From NCBI RefSeq assembly GCF_007096885.1, contig NZ_VJNO01000004.1, forward strand, positions 62,001-126,000: a DNA stretch of 64,000 nt, given 5' to 3'. The DNA comes from Streptomyces sp. 130 (GTDB lineage Bacteria; Actinomycetota; Actinomycetes; Streptomycetales; Streptomycetaceae). Every line of letters begins with the position of its first letter. The first letter of the stretch is position 1. Position numbers and translations under genes: made by a program. This document shows, one piece after another, positions 7,335-16,070 of this stretch. The notes under the pieces were generated by a model, which was not told where the DNA came from, ran no database searches, and worked only from the letters and a program-made list of their open reading frames with translations.

Positions 7335-9467
7335 TCAGCCGCCCTCGCCCCTCAGCGCCTCGATGAGGAGCAGCGCGATGTCGTCGCTGCCCGGCGTGAC
7401 GTCCTTCGCGTACCGGACGAGGCTGTCGGCGACGGACTCCATCGAACGGCCGGTGTGCAGGCCGAACTGGTCGGCGAGCGCCGCCGTCGACCGGTCGATA
7501 TCGGTGCCCGGCACCTCCACGAGCCCGTCCGTGTACAGCGCGAGCGCGGCGCCCGGCGGCAGTGGGATCTCCGTCGTCGGGTAGCGGGCGTCCCGGTCGA
7601 TGCCGAGCAGCAGGCCGGGCGGCAGCCGCAGCACCTCCGTGTTCCCGCCGGGGTGGCGGAGCAGCGGCGGCGGGTGTCCGGCCGTGGCCAGCAGGGCGCG
7701 GTGGCCCGCCAGGTCCAGATGGACGTAGAGGCAGCTGGTGAACAGGCCGGCGTCGAGGTCGGCGAGCAGCCGGTTGGTGCGTGCCAGGACCTCGGCGGGC
7801 GGTGCGCCGGCCGAGGCGTGCACCGCCGTGCGTACCTGCCCCATCAGCGCGGCGGCCGTCACGTTGTGGCCCTGCACGTCGCCGATGGCCGCGGCGGCGG
7901 TGGTGGCGTCGAGCGGGATGACGTCGTAGAAGTCGCCGCCGATGCCCATGCCCCGGGTGGCGGGCAGATAGCGGGCGGCCACGTCGAGTCCGCCGATCCG
8001 GGGCAGGGTGTGCGGGAGCAGATGAGCCTGGAGGCTGTGGGCCAGCCGCTCCTTCGTGTCGTACAGGCGGGCCCGGTCCAGGGCCTGGGCGATGAGCCCG
8101 GCGATCGAGGTGAGGAGGGCCCGTTCCTCCGGCTCGAAGGAGCGCGGGCGGTCGTAACCGAGGACGAGCGTGCCGACCGGCCGCCCGGAGGCGAACAACG
8201 GAAGGAAGGCCCACGCGGCCAGGCCCTTCTGGAGAGAGGCGGGCCGGAAGGCGCGCCGGAATTCGTCGGACGTCCGGTAGAAGGCGGGCACGCCGGTGCT
8301 CAGCACCTGGGCGACGGGAGCGTCGGACGTCAGGGGTGCGCCCTCGAAGCACTCCATCAGCTCGTCGCTGAAGCCCCGGTGCCCCTCGATGCGCAGCCGC
8401 CCCTCCGCGGCGGTCAGCACGGCGAGCGCCTGGACGCGGAAGGCGGGCACCAGCTGTTCGGCGATCAGCTCGACCACGTCCTGGATGCCCACGGCCTCCG
8501 TGAGCGTCGCGGCCAGGTGCATCAGGTGGTAGAGGGCGACGGCACGCCCCGGGGCGTTCGGCGAGGCGGACGCCCCCGTGGCGGCGGGGAGCGGTGAGGA
8601 GTGCGGGCCGGTGACCGGGGTGATGTACACGCTGATGCCGGACGCGTCGGGGTAGAGGCGGAAGGACAGCCACTGGTCCGGAGGCCGCAGGGCGACGAAG
8701 GACATCGGCTGCCGGCTGATGATCGCGCCCCGGTACTGGTCCTCGAACAGCGGATCGGACATCCAGCGCAGCGACTCCCACGGCAGCGTCCCCACCAGGT
8801 CCTCGACGCGTCCCCCGACCAGGCCGGCACCGGTCTCCGTGAGATAGGTGATCCTCCCGTGGAGGTCGAGGGTGCAGCAGCCGCCCGGCAGCCGGCCCAC
8901 GAATTCCGCCGCGGCGACCGCCTCGGTGTGGGCCGGCGGCGGAGCGGTGGCCGGGGGCAGCACCCGCGGCCCCGCGCCCGCTTCCACCGGGCGGCCCCGC
9001 TCCCGCGCCTCGTGGAGCACCCGCGTGGCGTCGCGGCAGCAGTGGTCGACCGCCGCCCGCTCCTGCGGCGCCAGCTGGGGCGGGTGGGAGCCGGGCCAGA
9101 GCAGGACGAGCCCGCCGTGTGCCCCGGTCTCGTCGGCGAGGGGCGCGGCGGCCAGCGCGAACCGGTAGGGCAGGACGAGCGCGGGGCGCGGATACCGCCT
9201 GGCCAGCTCCTCCTGGCTGCCCAGCCACACCAGATGCCGGTCCTTCACCGCGTCCGACACCGGCATGGGCGCGGACAGCGGTACGCGGAGCCAGGGGTCC
9301 GCGATCTCCGGCGGAATCCCGGCGAGCACGGCCAGCCTGAGCGTCGATCCGCCGGGCGGCAGCAGGTAGAGCATCGCCACGGCGGCGCCCGTGTCCCGTA
9401 CGGCGCAGGCCACCGCCGCGTCCAGACGCTCCTCCGCCGAGGCCATGGCGGGTCCGACACTGCTCAT
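7335..9467 (-). CDS. GAF-PAS-GAF-SpoIIE (PP2C) protein phosphatase
   Basis: Second PP2C/SpoIIE phosphatase of the window, 710 aa from ATG 9467. The first GAF-like domain spans about 15-170, a PAS domain about 190-300 (LDLHGRITYLTETGAGLV), a second GAF about 330-470, and SpoIIE about 490-705 with GMGIGGDFYDVIPL and AAIGDVQGHN. It is cytosolic with no transmembrane helix, and likely dephosphorylates a STAS-domain antagonist. No good ribosome-binding site precedes ATG 9467; ATG 9446 is an alternative. It is divergent from the alpha/beta hydrolase at 9578. The three intact phosphatases differ in sensory domains, suggesting separate inputs. Confidence 0.88.
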   Translation of the reverse strand: MSSVGPAMASAEERLDAAVACAVRDTGAAVAMLYLLPPGGSTLRLAVLAGIPPEIADPWLRVPLSAPMPVSDAVKDRHLVWLGSQEELARRYPRPALVLPYRFALAAAPLADETGAHGGLVLLWPGSHPPQLAPQERAAVDHCCRDATRVLHEARERGRPVEAGAGPRVLPPATAPPPAHTEAVAAAEFVGRLPGGCCTLDLHGRITYLTETGAGLVGGRVEDLVGTLPWESLRWMSDPLFEDQYRGAIISRQPMSFVALRPPDQWLSFRLYPDASGISVYITPVTGPHSSPLPAATGASASPNAPGRAVALYHLMHLAATLTEAVGIQDVVELIAEQLVPAFRVQALAVLTAAEGRLRIEGHRGFSDELMECFEGAPLTSDAPVAQVLSTGVPAFYRTSDEFRRAFRPASLQKGLAAWAFLPLFASGRPVGTLVLGYDRPRSFEPEERALLTSIAGLIAQALDRARLYDTKERLAHSLQAHLLPHTLPRIGGLDVAARYLPATRGMGIGGDFYDVIPLDATTAAAAIGDVQGHNVTAAALMGQVRTAVHASAGAPPAEVLARTNRLLADLDAGLFTSCLYVHLDLAGHRALLATAGHPPPLLRHPGGNTEVLRLPPGLLLGIDRDARYPTTEIPLPPGAALALYTDGLVEVPGTDIDRSTAALADQFGLHTGRSMESVADSLVRYAKDVTPGSDDIALLLIEALRGEGG

Positions 9468-9577
9468 AACCGGACAATACGCCCACCCCTCGCGCTCGAC
9501 ACCGCGATACCGGCCACCACGACGCGCTTCCCGGCGGTCCTGGGGGCATTGTCGGACCCAGCCCTTAGGGTCCGCCC

Positions 9578-10279
9578 ATGACTGATTTCGTACTGGTGGC
9601 AGGCGCCTGGCTCGACGGGTCGGCGTGGGACGACGTGGTGCCGGGGCTGCGCGCGGCCGGGCACGGCGCCCATCCGGTGACCCTGTCCGGGCTCGGCGGG
9701 AAACGGGAGCGGCCGGTCGGCCGGCAGACCCATGTGTCCGACGTCGTCGAGGAGGTGGAGCGCCTGGGCCTGCGCGACGCCGTCCTGGTCGGCCACAGCT
9801 ACTCCGGCATCCCCGTGGGCCAGGCCGCCGAGCGCCTCGGCGGCCTGGTGGCCCGGGTCGTCTTCGTGGACGCCTGCGTACCCGCCGACGGCGAGTCGTT
9901 CGTCTCGGCGTGGTGGCAGGGGCCGGCCGAGCTCCAGCGGCGGCTCGACGCGAACGGCGGGCTCTGGGCCGTACCGGAAGCCGGTGAGTTCGAGGGCCAG
10001 GAGCTGACCGGCGAACAGATCGCCCGGTTCTTCGAGAGGGCGACACCGCACCCCGGCGCCGCCCTGGCCGACCCGGCCGTCCTGGACCGCCCGCTCGGCG
10101 AGCTGCCCGCCACCTACATCAAGTGCCTCCTGGACGGACCGGAACCGGGCGACGACGTGGCCCGGCTGCTGACGAGCGAGCGGTGGGAGCTGGTCACCAT
10201 GGACACCGGCCACTGGCCGATGTTCTCCCGCCCGGACGAACTGGCCGCGATCCTCGCCGGGGCCGTCACCCCCTCCTGA
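9578..10279 (+). CDS. Alpha/beta hydrolase
   Basis: A 233-aa single-domain alpha/beta hydrolase. The oxyanion-side segment LVAGAWLDGSAWDDV is at the N-terminus, the nucleophile is the serine in GHSYSG (near residue 75), and the catalytic histidine is probably in DTGHWPMFSRP near the C-terminus, an arrangement seen in esterases related to plant salicylate methylesterases. There is no signal peptide, so it is cytosolic. Only a weak ribosome site (AGGG) precedes ATG 9578. Substrate unknown. Confidence 0.86.
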   Translation: MTDFVLVAGAWLDGSAWDDVVPGLRAAGHGAHPVTLSGLGGKRERPVGRQTHVSDVVEEVERLGLRDAVLVGHSYSGIPVGQAAERLGGLVARVVFVDACVPADGESFVSAWWQGPAELQRRLDANGGLWAVPEAGEFEGQELTGEQIARFFERATPHPGAALADPAVLDRPLGELPATYIKCLLDGPEPGDDVARLLTSERWELVTMDTGHWPMFSRPDELAAILAGAVTPS

Positions 10280-10311
10280 CCGACGGGCGGCGGCGCGGTG
10301 GCCCGATCGGA

Positions 10312-10337
10312 CGGCCCGGACGCGCGCGCCCGGGCCG
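10312..10337. terminator. Possible hairpin between hydrolase and importer operon
   Basis: An 8-bp GC stem (10312-10319 with 10330-10337), 32 bp after the hydrolase stop and 19 bp before the permease start. It could be a terminator or simply GC-rich leader sequence. Confidence 0.3.
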
Positions 10338-10356
10338 CGCGGGCTGCAATGGAGGG

Positions 10357-11034
10357 GTGACCGCGCCCCCCGACGACTGCCTCGCGCGCAACGAGTGGGT
10401 CTGCGGCGCCTACCTCAGCAGCCGCCGCCACATCCTCTGGGACGCGGCGCTCCAGCACATCCAGCTCACCGCGGTCTCCGTGCTCATCGCCCTCGCCCTC
10501 GCCCTGCCGCTCGCGCTCGCCGCGCGCCGCTGGCACTGGGCCGCCGGACCCGTCCTCGGAGTGACGACGATTCTCTACACCGTCCCGTCGCTCGCCATGT
10601 TCTCCCTGCTCCTGCCGGTGTACGGGCTCTCCGCCTCGCTCGTCGTCGCGGGCCTCGTCCTCTACTCGCTGACCCTGCTCGTGCGCAACGTGCTCGCCGG
10701 GCTGCGCGCCGTCCCCGAGGAGACCCGGCAGGCGGCGCGCGGCATGGGCTACGGCCCCGTACGGCTGCTGGTGGCCGTGGAACTCCCGCTCGCCCTGCCC
10801 GCCGCCATGGCCGGGCTGCGCATCGCCACCGTCTCCGCGGTCTCCCTGGTCACCATCGGGGCGATCGTCGGCTACGGCGGGCTCGGCAACCTCATCTACG
10901 CCGGGATGAACACCTACTTCAAGGCCCAGGTGCTCACAGCGTCCGTCCTGTGCGTCGTCATCGCCGTCGCCGCCGACCTGCTCCTCCTGCTGCTGCAGCG
11001 CCTGCTCACCCCCTGGACGAGGAGCCGCACGTGA
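10357..11034 (+). CDS. Osmoprotectant-type ABC transporter permease (first subunit)
   Basis: Inner-membrane subunit of an importer of the OpuB/OpuC/OsmU class (glycine betaine, choline, carnitine or related quaternary amines). 225 aa with about five or six membrane helices and the permease EAA loop around ETRQAARGMGYGPVRLL. GTG 10357 directly follows GGAGGG; no other in-frame start fits the family length. Its stop overlaps the next permease by 4 bp (GTGA), so translation is probably coupled. The start is the least certain part of the call. Confidence 0.88.
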   Translation: MTAPPDDCLARNEWVCGAYLSSRRHILWDAALQHIQLTAVSVLIALALALPLALAARRWHWAAGPVLGVTTILYTVPSLAMFSLLLPVYGLSASLVVAGLVLYSLTLLVRNVLAGLRAVPEETRQAARGMGYGPVRLLVAVELPLALPAAMAGLRIATVSAVSLVTIGAIVGYGGLGNLIYAGMNTYFKAQVLTASVLCVVIAVAADLLLLLLQRLLTPWTRSRT

Positions 11035-11717
11035 ACACCCTGGCGGACGCCTGGTCCTGGCTCACCACCTCCGCGCACTGGCAGGGCCAGGACGGCATCT
11101 GGGTCCGGCTCGGCCAGCACCTCTTCCTCACCGCCGTCTGCCTCCTGATCAGCTGCCTCATCGCGCTCCCCGTCGCCCTGCTCCTCGGCCACCTCGGCCG
11201 CGGCGGCGCGCTCGCCGTCAACATCTCCAACGTCGGGCGCGCCGTGCCCACCTTCGCCGTCCTGGTGCTCCTCCTGCTCACCCCGGTCGGCCGCTGGGGC
11301 GAGGGCCCGACCGTCGTGGCGCTGGTCCTGTTCGCCGTGCCCCCGCTGCTCACCAACGCGTACGTCGGCATGCGCGAGGTCGACCGGGACGTCGTCCGGG
11401 CCGCCCGGGGCATGGGCATGACGGGCCGCCAACTGCTCCTCCAGGTCGAGGTGCCGCTCGCCCTGCCCCTCATCCTCACCGGGGTACGCGTCGCCGCCGT
11501 CCAGCTCGTCGCCACGGCCACGATCGCGGCCCTCGCGGGCGGCGGAGGGCTCGGCCGCATCATCACCGCCGGGTTCAACCTCGCCTCCACCCCGCAGGTG
11601 GTCGCCGGCGCGGTCCTGGTCGCCGCGTTCGCGCTGGTCGTCGAGGGGGTCTTCGAGGCGGCCCAGCGGTTCGCACCGCGCCGGTTCGGGCTGCGCGCGA
11701 GGGAGGAGACCGCGTGA
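11031..11717 (+). CDS. Osmoprotectant-type ABC transporter permease (second subunit)
   Basis: Partner permease of 228 aa with hydrophobic helices and an EAA loop (DVVRAARGMGMTGRQLLLQVEVP) that should dock on the ATPase. GTG 11031 overlaps the upstream stop by 4 bp and has GAGGAG 8 bases before it. Its own stop overlaps the lipoprotein gene by 4 bp. Two different permease genes flanking no ATPase is typical of OpuC-like systems, but here the ATPase is on the opposite strand at 12748. Confidence 0.9.
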   Translation: MNTLADAWSWLTTSAHWQGQDGIWVRLGQHLFLTAVCLLISCLIALPVALLLGHLGRGGALAVNISNVGRAVPTFAVLVLLLLTPVGRWGEGPTVVALVLFAVPPLLTNAYVGMREVDRDVVRAARGMGMTGRQLLLQVEVPLALPLILTGVRVAAVQLVATATIAALAGGGGLGRIITAGFNLASTPQVVAGAVLVAAFALVVEGVFEAAQRFAPRRFGLRAREETA

Positions 11718-12685
11718 GGGGCGGCCCCCGCCGGCGGGCGGGCCGCCCGCTCGCCGCGCTCCTGCTGCTGACGGCCACCGCCTGCACCACCGGACCGGCA
11801 CTGGAGAACCAGGGCGCGGTCACCGCCCCGCCCGGCGACAGCAAGCACCTGACCATCGGCTCCGCGGGCTTCACCGAGAGCGACCTCCTCGCCCAGATGT
11901 ACGCCCTGCTGCTGGACAGCGCCGGATACTCCACCAAGATCATCTCCGTCACCAACCGGGAGATCTACGAACCCGCCCTGGAGAACGGCCAGATCGACGT
12001 GGTCCCCGAGTACGCGGCCACCTTCGCCGACTGGCTGAACGCGAAGGAGCACGGCGCCGACGCGGCTCCGGTCGGCTCGCCGGACCTCGCCGCCACGATG
12101 AAGGCCCTGCGCGCCCTGGCCGCACCACGCGGGCTCACCGTCCTCGACCCCGGCCGGGCCGTGGACCAGAACGCGTTCGCCGTCACCGCCGCCTACGCGC
12201 GCGAGCACCGTCTCAGGACGCTCGGCGACCTCGGCCGCTCGGGCCTGCCCGTACGCCTCGCGGCCGGCGACGAGTGCGTCCGGCGCCCGTACTGCGCGCC
12301 GGGGCTGAAGAAGACGTACGGCATCGACATCACCGCCGTCGACCCCAAGGGCGTCGGCACCACACAGGCCAAGCAGGCCGTGCGGAGCGGCCGCGACCAG
12401 ATGGTGCTGACCACCACCACCGACGCCACCCTGGACGACTTCGGGCTCGTCCTCCTCACCGACGACAAGCACCTCCAGAACGCCGACTACCTCGTCCCCG
12501 TCGTCAACCAGGCCCGGGCCGGCGGCGAAGGCGTGCGCAACGCCCTCGGCAAGCTGAACACCGTCCTCACCACCGCCGACCTGGCCCGGCTCAACGAACA
12601 GGTCGACAGCTGGCGACGGCTGCCCGAGGACGTGGCCCGCACCTACCTGCGCTCCGCACACCTCATCCCCGGCGACCGGGGGTGA
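11714..12685 (+). CDS. Osmoprotectant-binding lipoprotein (OpuCC/OsmF type)
   Basis: Extracellular solute receptor of the importer, 323 aa. The signal peptide ends in lipobox TATAC with lipidated Cys24. The mature protein begins with the family pattern TIGSAGFTESDLLAQMYALLL and includes VVPEYAATF, both typical of the OpuAC-like type II fold for quaternary ammonium compounds. It is the third gene of the overlapping + strand operon. The actual ligand (glycine betaine, choline, ergothioneine-like and others) cannot be told from sequence alone. Confidence 0.92.
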   Translation: MRGGPRRRAGRPLAALLLLTATACTTGPALENQGAVTAPPGDSKHLTIGSAGFTESDLLAQMYALLLDSAGYSTKIISVTNREIYEPALENGQIDVVPEYAATFADWLNAKEHGADAAPVGSPDLAATMKALRALAAPRGLTVLDPGRAVDQNAFAVTAAYAREHRLRTLGDLGRSGLPVRLAAGDECVRRPYCAPGLKKTYGIDITAVDPKGVGTTQAKQAVRSGRDQMVLTTTTDATLDDFGLVLLTDDKHLQNADYLVPVVNQARAGGEGVRNALGKLNTVLTTADLARLNEQVDSWRRLPEDVARTYLRSAHLIPGDRG

Positions 12686-12725
12686 GGACCCGAAGCGGCA
12701 TGCCGGCGGTACGCCACGGGCACCC

Positions 12726-12740
12726 GGCCGGACGCCGGCC
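12726..12740. terminator. Short hairpin between convergent importer genes
   Basis: A 6-bp stem GGCCGG/CCGGCC with a 3-base loop in the 62-bp gap between the lipoprotein stop and the ATPase stop. It could serve both strands. Confidence 0.4.
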
Positions 12741-12747
12741 GCGCCCC

Positions 12748-13911
12748 TCAGGCGTCCGACACCGAGTCGAACCGCACCTCGTCGCGCCCCACGCCCTGCG
12801 CCTCGGCGTCCACCGACCGCCGCAGCGCCTCATGGAGCTTGGCCGGAGTCAGCACCCCGAGAAAGCGCGCCCCGTCCAGCACCGCGATCCACCCCGCGTC
12901 CCGCTGAAGCATCTCGCTGAACGCCCGCTTCAGCGGCGCGCCCACCGGCACCCACGCGTCCATCCGGCGGGCCAGTTCGCCCACCGTGCCCTGGTCCCCG
13001 GCGATCCGCAGCGCGTCCGCCGACACCCAGCCGTGCAGCTCGCCCGCCTCGTTCAGCACGACCGCCCAGCGCGCCCCGGCCGCGCCCAGCCGGGCCGCCG
13101 CCACCCCCGCCCGCTCGTCGAGGCGGGCCAGCGGCGGCTGCTCCAGGTCGTCCGGCTCGATCGCGGTGACCGACAGCCGCTTCAGCCCCCGGTCCGCGCC
13201 GACGAACTCCGCCACATACGGGGTCGCGGGCGAGCCGAGCACCGCGGCCGGCGTGTCGAACTGCTCGATGCGCCCCTGCCCGTACACCGCGATCCGGTCA
13301 CCCATCCGGACGGCCTCCTCGATGTCGTGCGTGACCATCAGGACGGTCTTCCTCACCCTCGACTGGAGCTTCAGGAACTCGTTCTGCAACCGCTCGCGCA
13401 CCACGGGGTCCACCGCGCCGAACGGCTCGTCCATCAGGAGCACCGGCGGGTCGGCCGCGAGCGCCCGCGCCACACCGACGCGCTGGCGCTGGCCGCCGGA
13501 GAGCTGCGCGGGGTAGCGGGAGCCGTACACCGACGGGTCCAGGCCCACCACGTCCAGCAGCTCGGCCGCCCGCTCCCGGGCCTTCGACCGCTTCCAGCCC
13601 ACGAGCGCCGGCACGGTCGCCGTGTTGTCGAGGACCGTACGGTGCGGGAAGAGCCCCACCTGCTGGATGACGTAGCCGATGCCCCGCCTCAGCTTCACCG
13701 GGTCGGTCCGCGCGATGTCCTGGCCGTCCACCAGGATGCGGCCCGAGGTCGGTTCGATCAGCCGGTTCACCATCATCATGGTGGTCGTCTTGCCGCAGCC
13801 CGAAGGGCCGACCAGGGTGACCAGTTCTCCCTCGGCGACCTCGAAGGACAGCGCGTCGACCGCGGTCGTGCCGTCCGGATAGACCTTGCCGACCTGCTCG
13901 AACCGGATCAT
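12748..13911 (-). CDS. Osmoprotectant-type ABC transporter ATPase with CBS pair
   Basis: ATPase subunit (387 aa from ATG 13911) expected to energise the permeases at 10357 and 11031. Walker A GPSGCGKTT is at 35-43, the signature LSGGQRQR near 137, and Walker B VLLMDEPFGAVDP follows. A C-terminal CBS pair (about 255-375) matches OpuCA-type ATPases, where it senses ionic strength or nucleotides. The ATG begins the conserved MIRFEQVGKVYPDG; an in-frame upstream start at 13971 would add a non-conserved basic leader. No ribosome site is visible, so a leaderless mRNA is possible. It converges on its partner genes instead of joining their operon. Confidence 0.92.
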   Translation of the reverse strand: MIRFEQVGKVYPDGTTAVDALSFEVAEGELVTLVGPSGCGKTTTMMMVNRLIEPTSGRILVDGQDIARTDPVKLRRGIGYVIQQVGLFPHRTVLDNTATVPALVGWKRSKARERAAELLDVVGLDPSVYGSRYPAQLSGGQRQRVGVARALAADPPVLLMDEPFGAVDPVVRERLQNEFLKLQSRVRKTVLMVTHDIEEAVRMGDRIAVYGQGRIEQFDTPAAVLGSPATPYVAEFVGADRGLKRLSVTAIEPDDLEQPPLARLDERAGVAAARLGAAGARWAVVLNEAGELHGWVSADALRIAGDQGTVGELARRMDAWVPVGAPLKRAFSEMLQRDAGWIAVLDGARFLGVLTPAKLHEALRRSVDAEAQGVGRDEVRFDSVSDA

Positions 13912-14017
13912 GAGAGCACGGTAAGGAGCACGGCGCCCCGGCCGCACACGGGCCGCGACCGTCCGGGGCACACCGGTGTGCTGAACTGTCCGGGAACCAT
14001 CCGATCCAGGAGCACCC

Positions 14018-15313
14018 TTGAACAGCTACCGGCAGCCCGGCCTCGTCCTCACCGACCACCGCTTCACCGTCCCGCTCGACCACGCGGACCCGGGCGGTGA
14101 ACAGATCGAGGTCTTCGGCCGGGAGATCGTGGCCGCGTCCAAGGCCGGACAGGAGCTGCCCTGGCTGCTGTACCTGGAGGGCGGTCCCGGCTTCGGCGCC
14201 CGGCGCTTCACCGGGGCCGAGGCGTGGCTCGGGCGGGCGGTGCGGGAATTCCGGGTGCTCCTGCTCGACCAGCGCGGCACCGGTCTGTCCTCCCCGGCCA
14301 ACCGGCAGACCCTCCCGCTCCGGGGCGGACCGCGCGAGCAGGCCGACTACCTCGCGCACTTCCGCGCGGACAGCATCGTGCGGGACTGCGAGTTCATCCG
14401 CCCCCAGCTGACCGGCGGCGCGCCCTGGACCGTTCTCGGCCAGTCGTTCGGCGGCTTCTGCGCCGTCCGCTACCTCTCGTCCGCGCCGGAGGGGCTGCAC
14501 ACCGTCCTGATCACCGGCGGTCTGCCCTCCCTCGACGCCCACGCGGACGACGTCTACCGGGCCGCGTACCCCCGCATCGAACGGAAGGTCGCCGCACACT
14601 ACGCCCGCTACCCGCAGGACGTCGAACGCGCCCGGGAGATCACCGCTCACCTCGCGGAGCACCGTCTTGAGAGCGCCGGGCACCGGCTGACGCCCGAGAG
14701 CTTCCAGTCCCTCGGCATCATGCTCGGCGGCGGCAGCGGCAGCCACCAGCTGCACTACCTCCTGGAGAACGCCTTCGTCCGCACCCCGCACGGCACGGAG
14801 CTCTCCGACACCTTCCAGGAGGCCGTGCGCGCGGCGACCTCCTTCGCCGGACACCCGCTGTACGCCCTCATGCACGAGGCCATCTACGGCCAGGGCGGGC
14901 GCCCCACGGACTGGGCCGCCGAGCGGGTCCGCGCCGAGTTCCCGCAGTTCGACGCCGCTACGGCCCTCGCGGGCGACGGGCCGGTCCTGTTCACGGGCGA
15001 GTCCATCCACCCCTGGCACTTCGAGGTGGACCCCGCACTGCGCCCGCTGCGCGAGACGGCCGCGCTCCTCGCCGCCCGCGCCGACTGGGAGCCGCTGTAC
15101 GACCCCGAGCGCCTGGCCGCCAACGAGGTCCCGGTGGCCGCCGCCGTGTACCACGACGACATGTACGTGGACACCGCCCACGCGCTGCGCACCGCCGCCG
15201 CGATCCGCGGGCTGCGCACCTGGGTGACCGACGAGTTCGAGCACGACGGGCTGCGCGCGGGCGGGCCCCGGGTGCTGGACCGGCTGCTCGCGCTGGTCCG
15301 CGACGAGGTCTGA
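14018..15313 (+). CDS. Prolyl aminopeptidase-like alpha/beta hydrolase (peptidase S33)
   Basis: Cytosolic 431-aa serine hydrolase of the proline iminopeptidase group, which removes N-terminal proline from peptides. It shows the oxyanion segment LEGGPGFGA, LLLDQRGTGLSSP, and the nucleophile elbow GQSFGG with S143. The catalytic histidine is probably in EFEHDGLRAGG near the end. The start is TTG 14018, supported by AGGAG 7 bases upstream and by the family N-terminus (HRFTVPLDHADP). It is divergent from the ABC ATPase and ends at a strong bidirectional terminator. Confidence 0.9.
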   Translation: MNSYRQPGLVLTDHRFTVPLDHADPGGEQIEVFGREIVAASKAGQELPWLLYLEGGPGFGARRFTGAEAWLGRAVREFRVLLLDQRGTGLSSPANRQTLPLRGGPREQADYLAHFRADSIVRDCEFIRPQLTGGAPWTVLGQSFGGFCAVRYLSSAPEGLHTVLITGGLPSLDAHADDVYRAAYPRIERKVAAHYARYPQDVERAREITAHLAEHRLESAGHRLTPESFQSLGIMLGGGSGSHQLHYLLENAFVRTPHGTELSDTFQEAVRAATSFAGHPLYALMHEAIYGQGGRPTDWAAERVRAEFPQFDAATALAGDGPVLFTGESIHPWHFEVDPALRPLRETAALLAARADWEPLYDPERLAANEVPVAAAVYHDDMYVDTAHALRTAAAIRGLRTWVTDEFEHDGLRAGGPRVLDRLLALVRDEV

Positions 15314-15322
15314 CACACAGCG

Positions 15323-15354
15323 CGCGGGGCCGGCCGCGCCGGGCCGGCCCCGCG
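15323..15354. terminator. Bidirectional terminator between peptidase and rhodanese genes
   Basis: Perfect 13-bp stem (15323-15335 with 15342-15354) and 6-base loop, lying between two convergent stop codons. Confidence 0.75.
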
Positions 15355-15359
15355 GTGGC

Positions 15360-15932
15360 TCAGCCCTGGAGGGCGTTCAGCGTCGCCTCCAGGCTCGCCG
15401 CCGAGCGCGGCGCGCGGTTGTGCGGGAGCTTCGACAGGACCGCCGCCATCCCGCAGGTGTTGGTGACGGCCGAGAAGACGAGACCGGAGCCCACACCGGC
15501 GGACAGCCAGCGCGCGGCGGGGTACCGGACGCCCGCCAGCAGCCCGGCCACCACGAGCGAGCCGGCCGCCAGCCGGACCTGGCGCTCCATCGGCCAGGTG
15601 GCCCGCGCGCCCACCGGGCGCTCCAGGCCGTGGCCCTCGCTCTCCCAGGCGGAGGTGCCGCCGGTGAGCGTCGCCGCCTCGATGTCGGCCTCCGCCAGGA
15701 GGTCGCAGGCGCGCGTCGAGCGGTTGCCCGAAGCGCACACCATGAGCAGCGCGCCGCGGGCGGACGCGGACTTGAGCGCGGGCAGCGCCTCGTCCAGCCG
15801 GTCGAGCGGTATGTTCACCGCCCCCGGCACGTGCCCCGCCGCGAACTCACCGGGTGCGCGTACGTCGATCACGGTGAACTCCGTGAGCCGGGCGGCCGCC
15901 TGGGCGGGGGAGAGGGATACGGGGCTGGTCAC
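15360..15932 (-). CDS. Rhodanese-domain sulfurtransferase with C-terminal membrane (DUF2892-like) segment
   Basis: 190-aa membrane-tethered sulfurtransferase similar in layout to YgaP. The rhodanese domain occupies about 5-112 with active-site loop VCASGNRS (Cys66) and the preceding IDVRAPGEFAAGHVPGA. Two hydrophobic helices follow (about 118-165). The enzyme should carry a persulfide on Cys66 and take part in sulfide or thiosulfate handling. ATG 15932 follows GGAACACA-type sequence. A CsoR/CstR-like operator lies 70 bp upstream at 16002. Confidence 0.9.
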   Translation of the reverse strand: MTSPVSLSPAQAAARLTEFTVIDVRAPGEFAAGHVPGAVNIPLDRLDEALPALKSASARGALLMVCASGNRSTRACDLLAEADIEAATLTGGTSAWESEGHGLERPVGARATWPMERQVRLAAGSLVVAGLLAGVRYPAARWLSAGVGSGLVFSAVTNTCGMAAVLSKLPHNRAPRSAASLEATLNALQG

Positions 15933-16001
15933 GAGCTGTGTTCCTTTCGTTCACCGGGGTACGGGGCAGATCTCGCTCTCTCCTGCCCCGGACGGCCAAG
16001 G

Positions 16002-16017
16002 ATACCCCCCTGGGTAT
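16002..16017. promoter_or_regulatory. CsoR/CstR-like inverted repeat upstream of the rhodanese gene
   Basis: ATACCC-CCCT-GGGTAT, a perfect 6-bp inverted repeat with 4-base G/C core. This matches the operator style of CsoR-family repressors, including the persulfide sensor CstR that controls rhodanese genes in other bacteria. It sits in the 138-bp divergent gap between the rhodanese and LmbE genes. No CsoR-like gene is present in the window. Confidence 0.6.
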
Positions 16018-16070
16018 TTAACGCGTCGTGTCACGGGTCTCACCCCCGCCTTGCCGGTTAGCCTGCGGAC

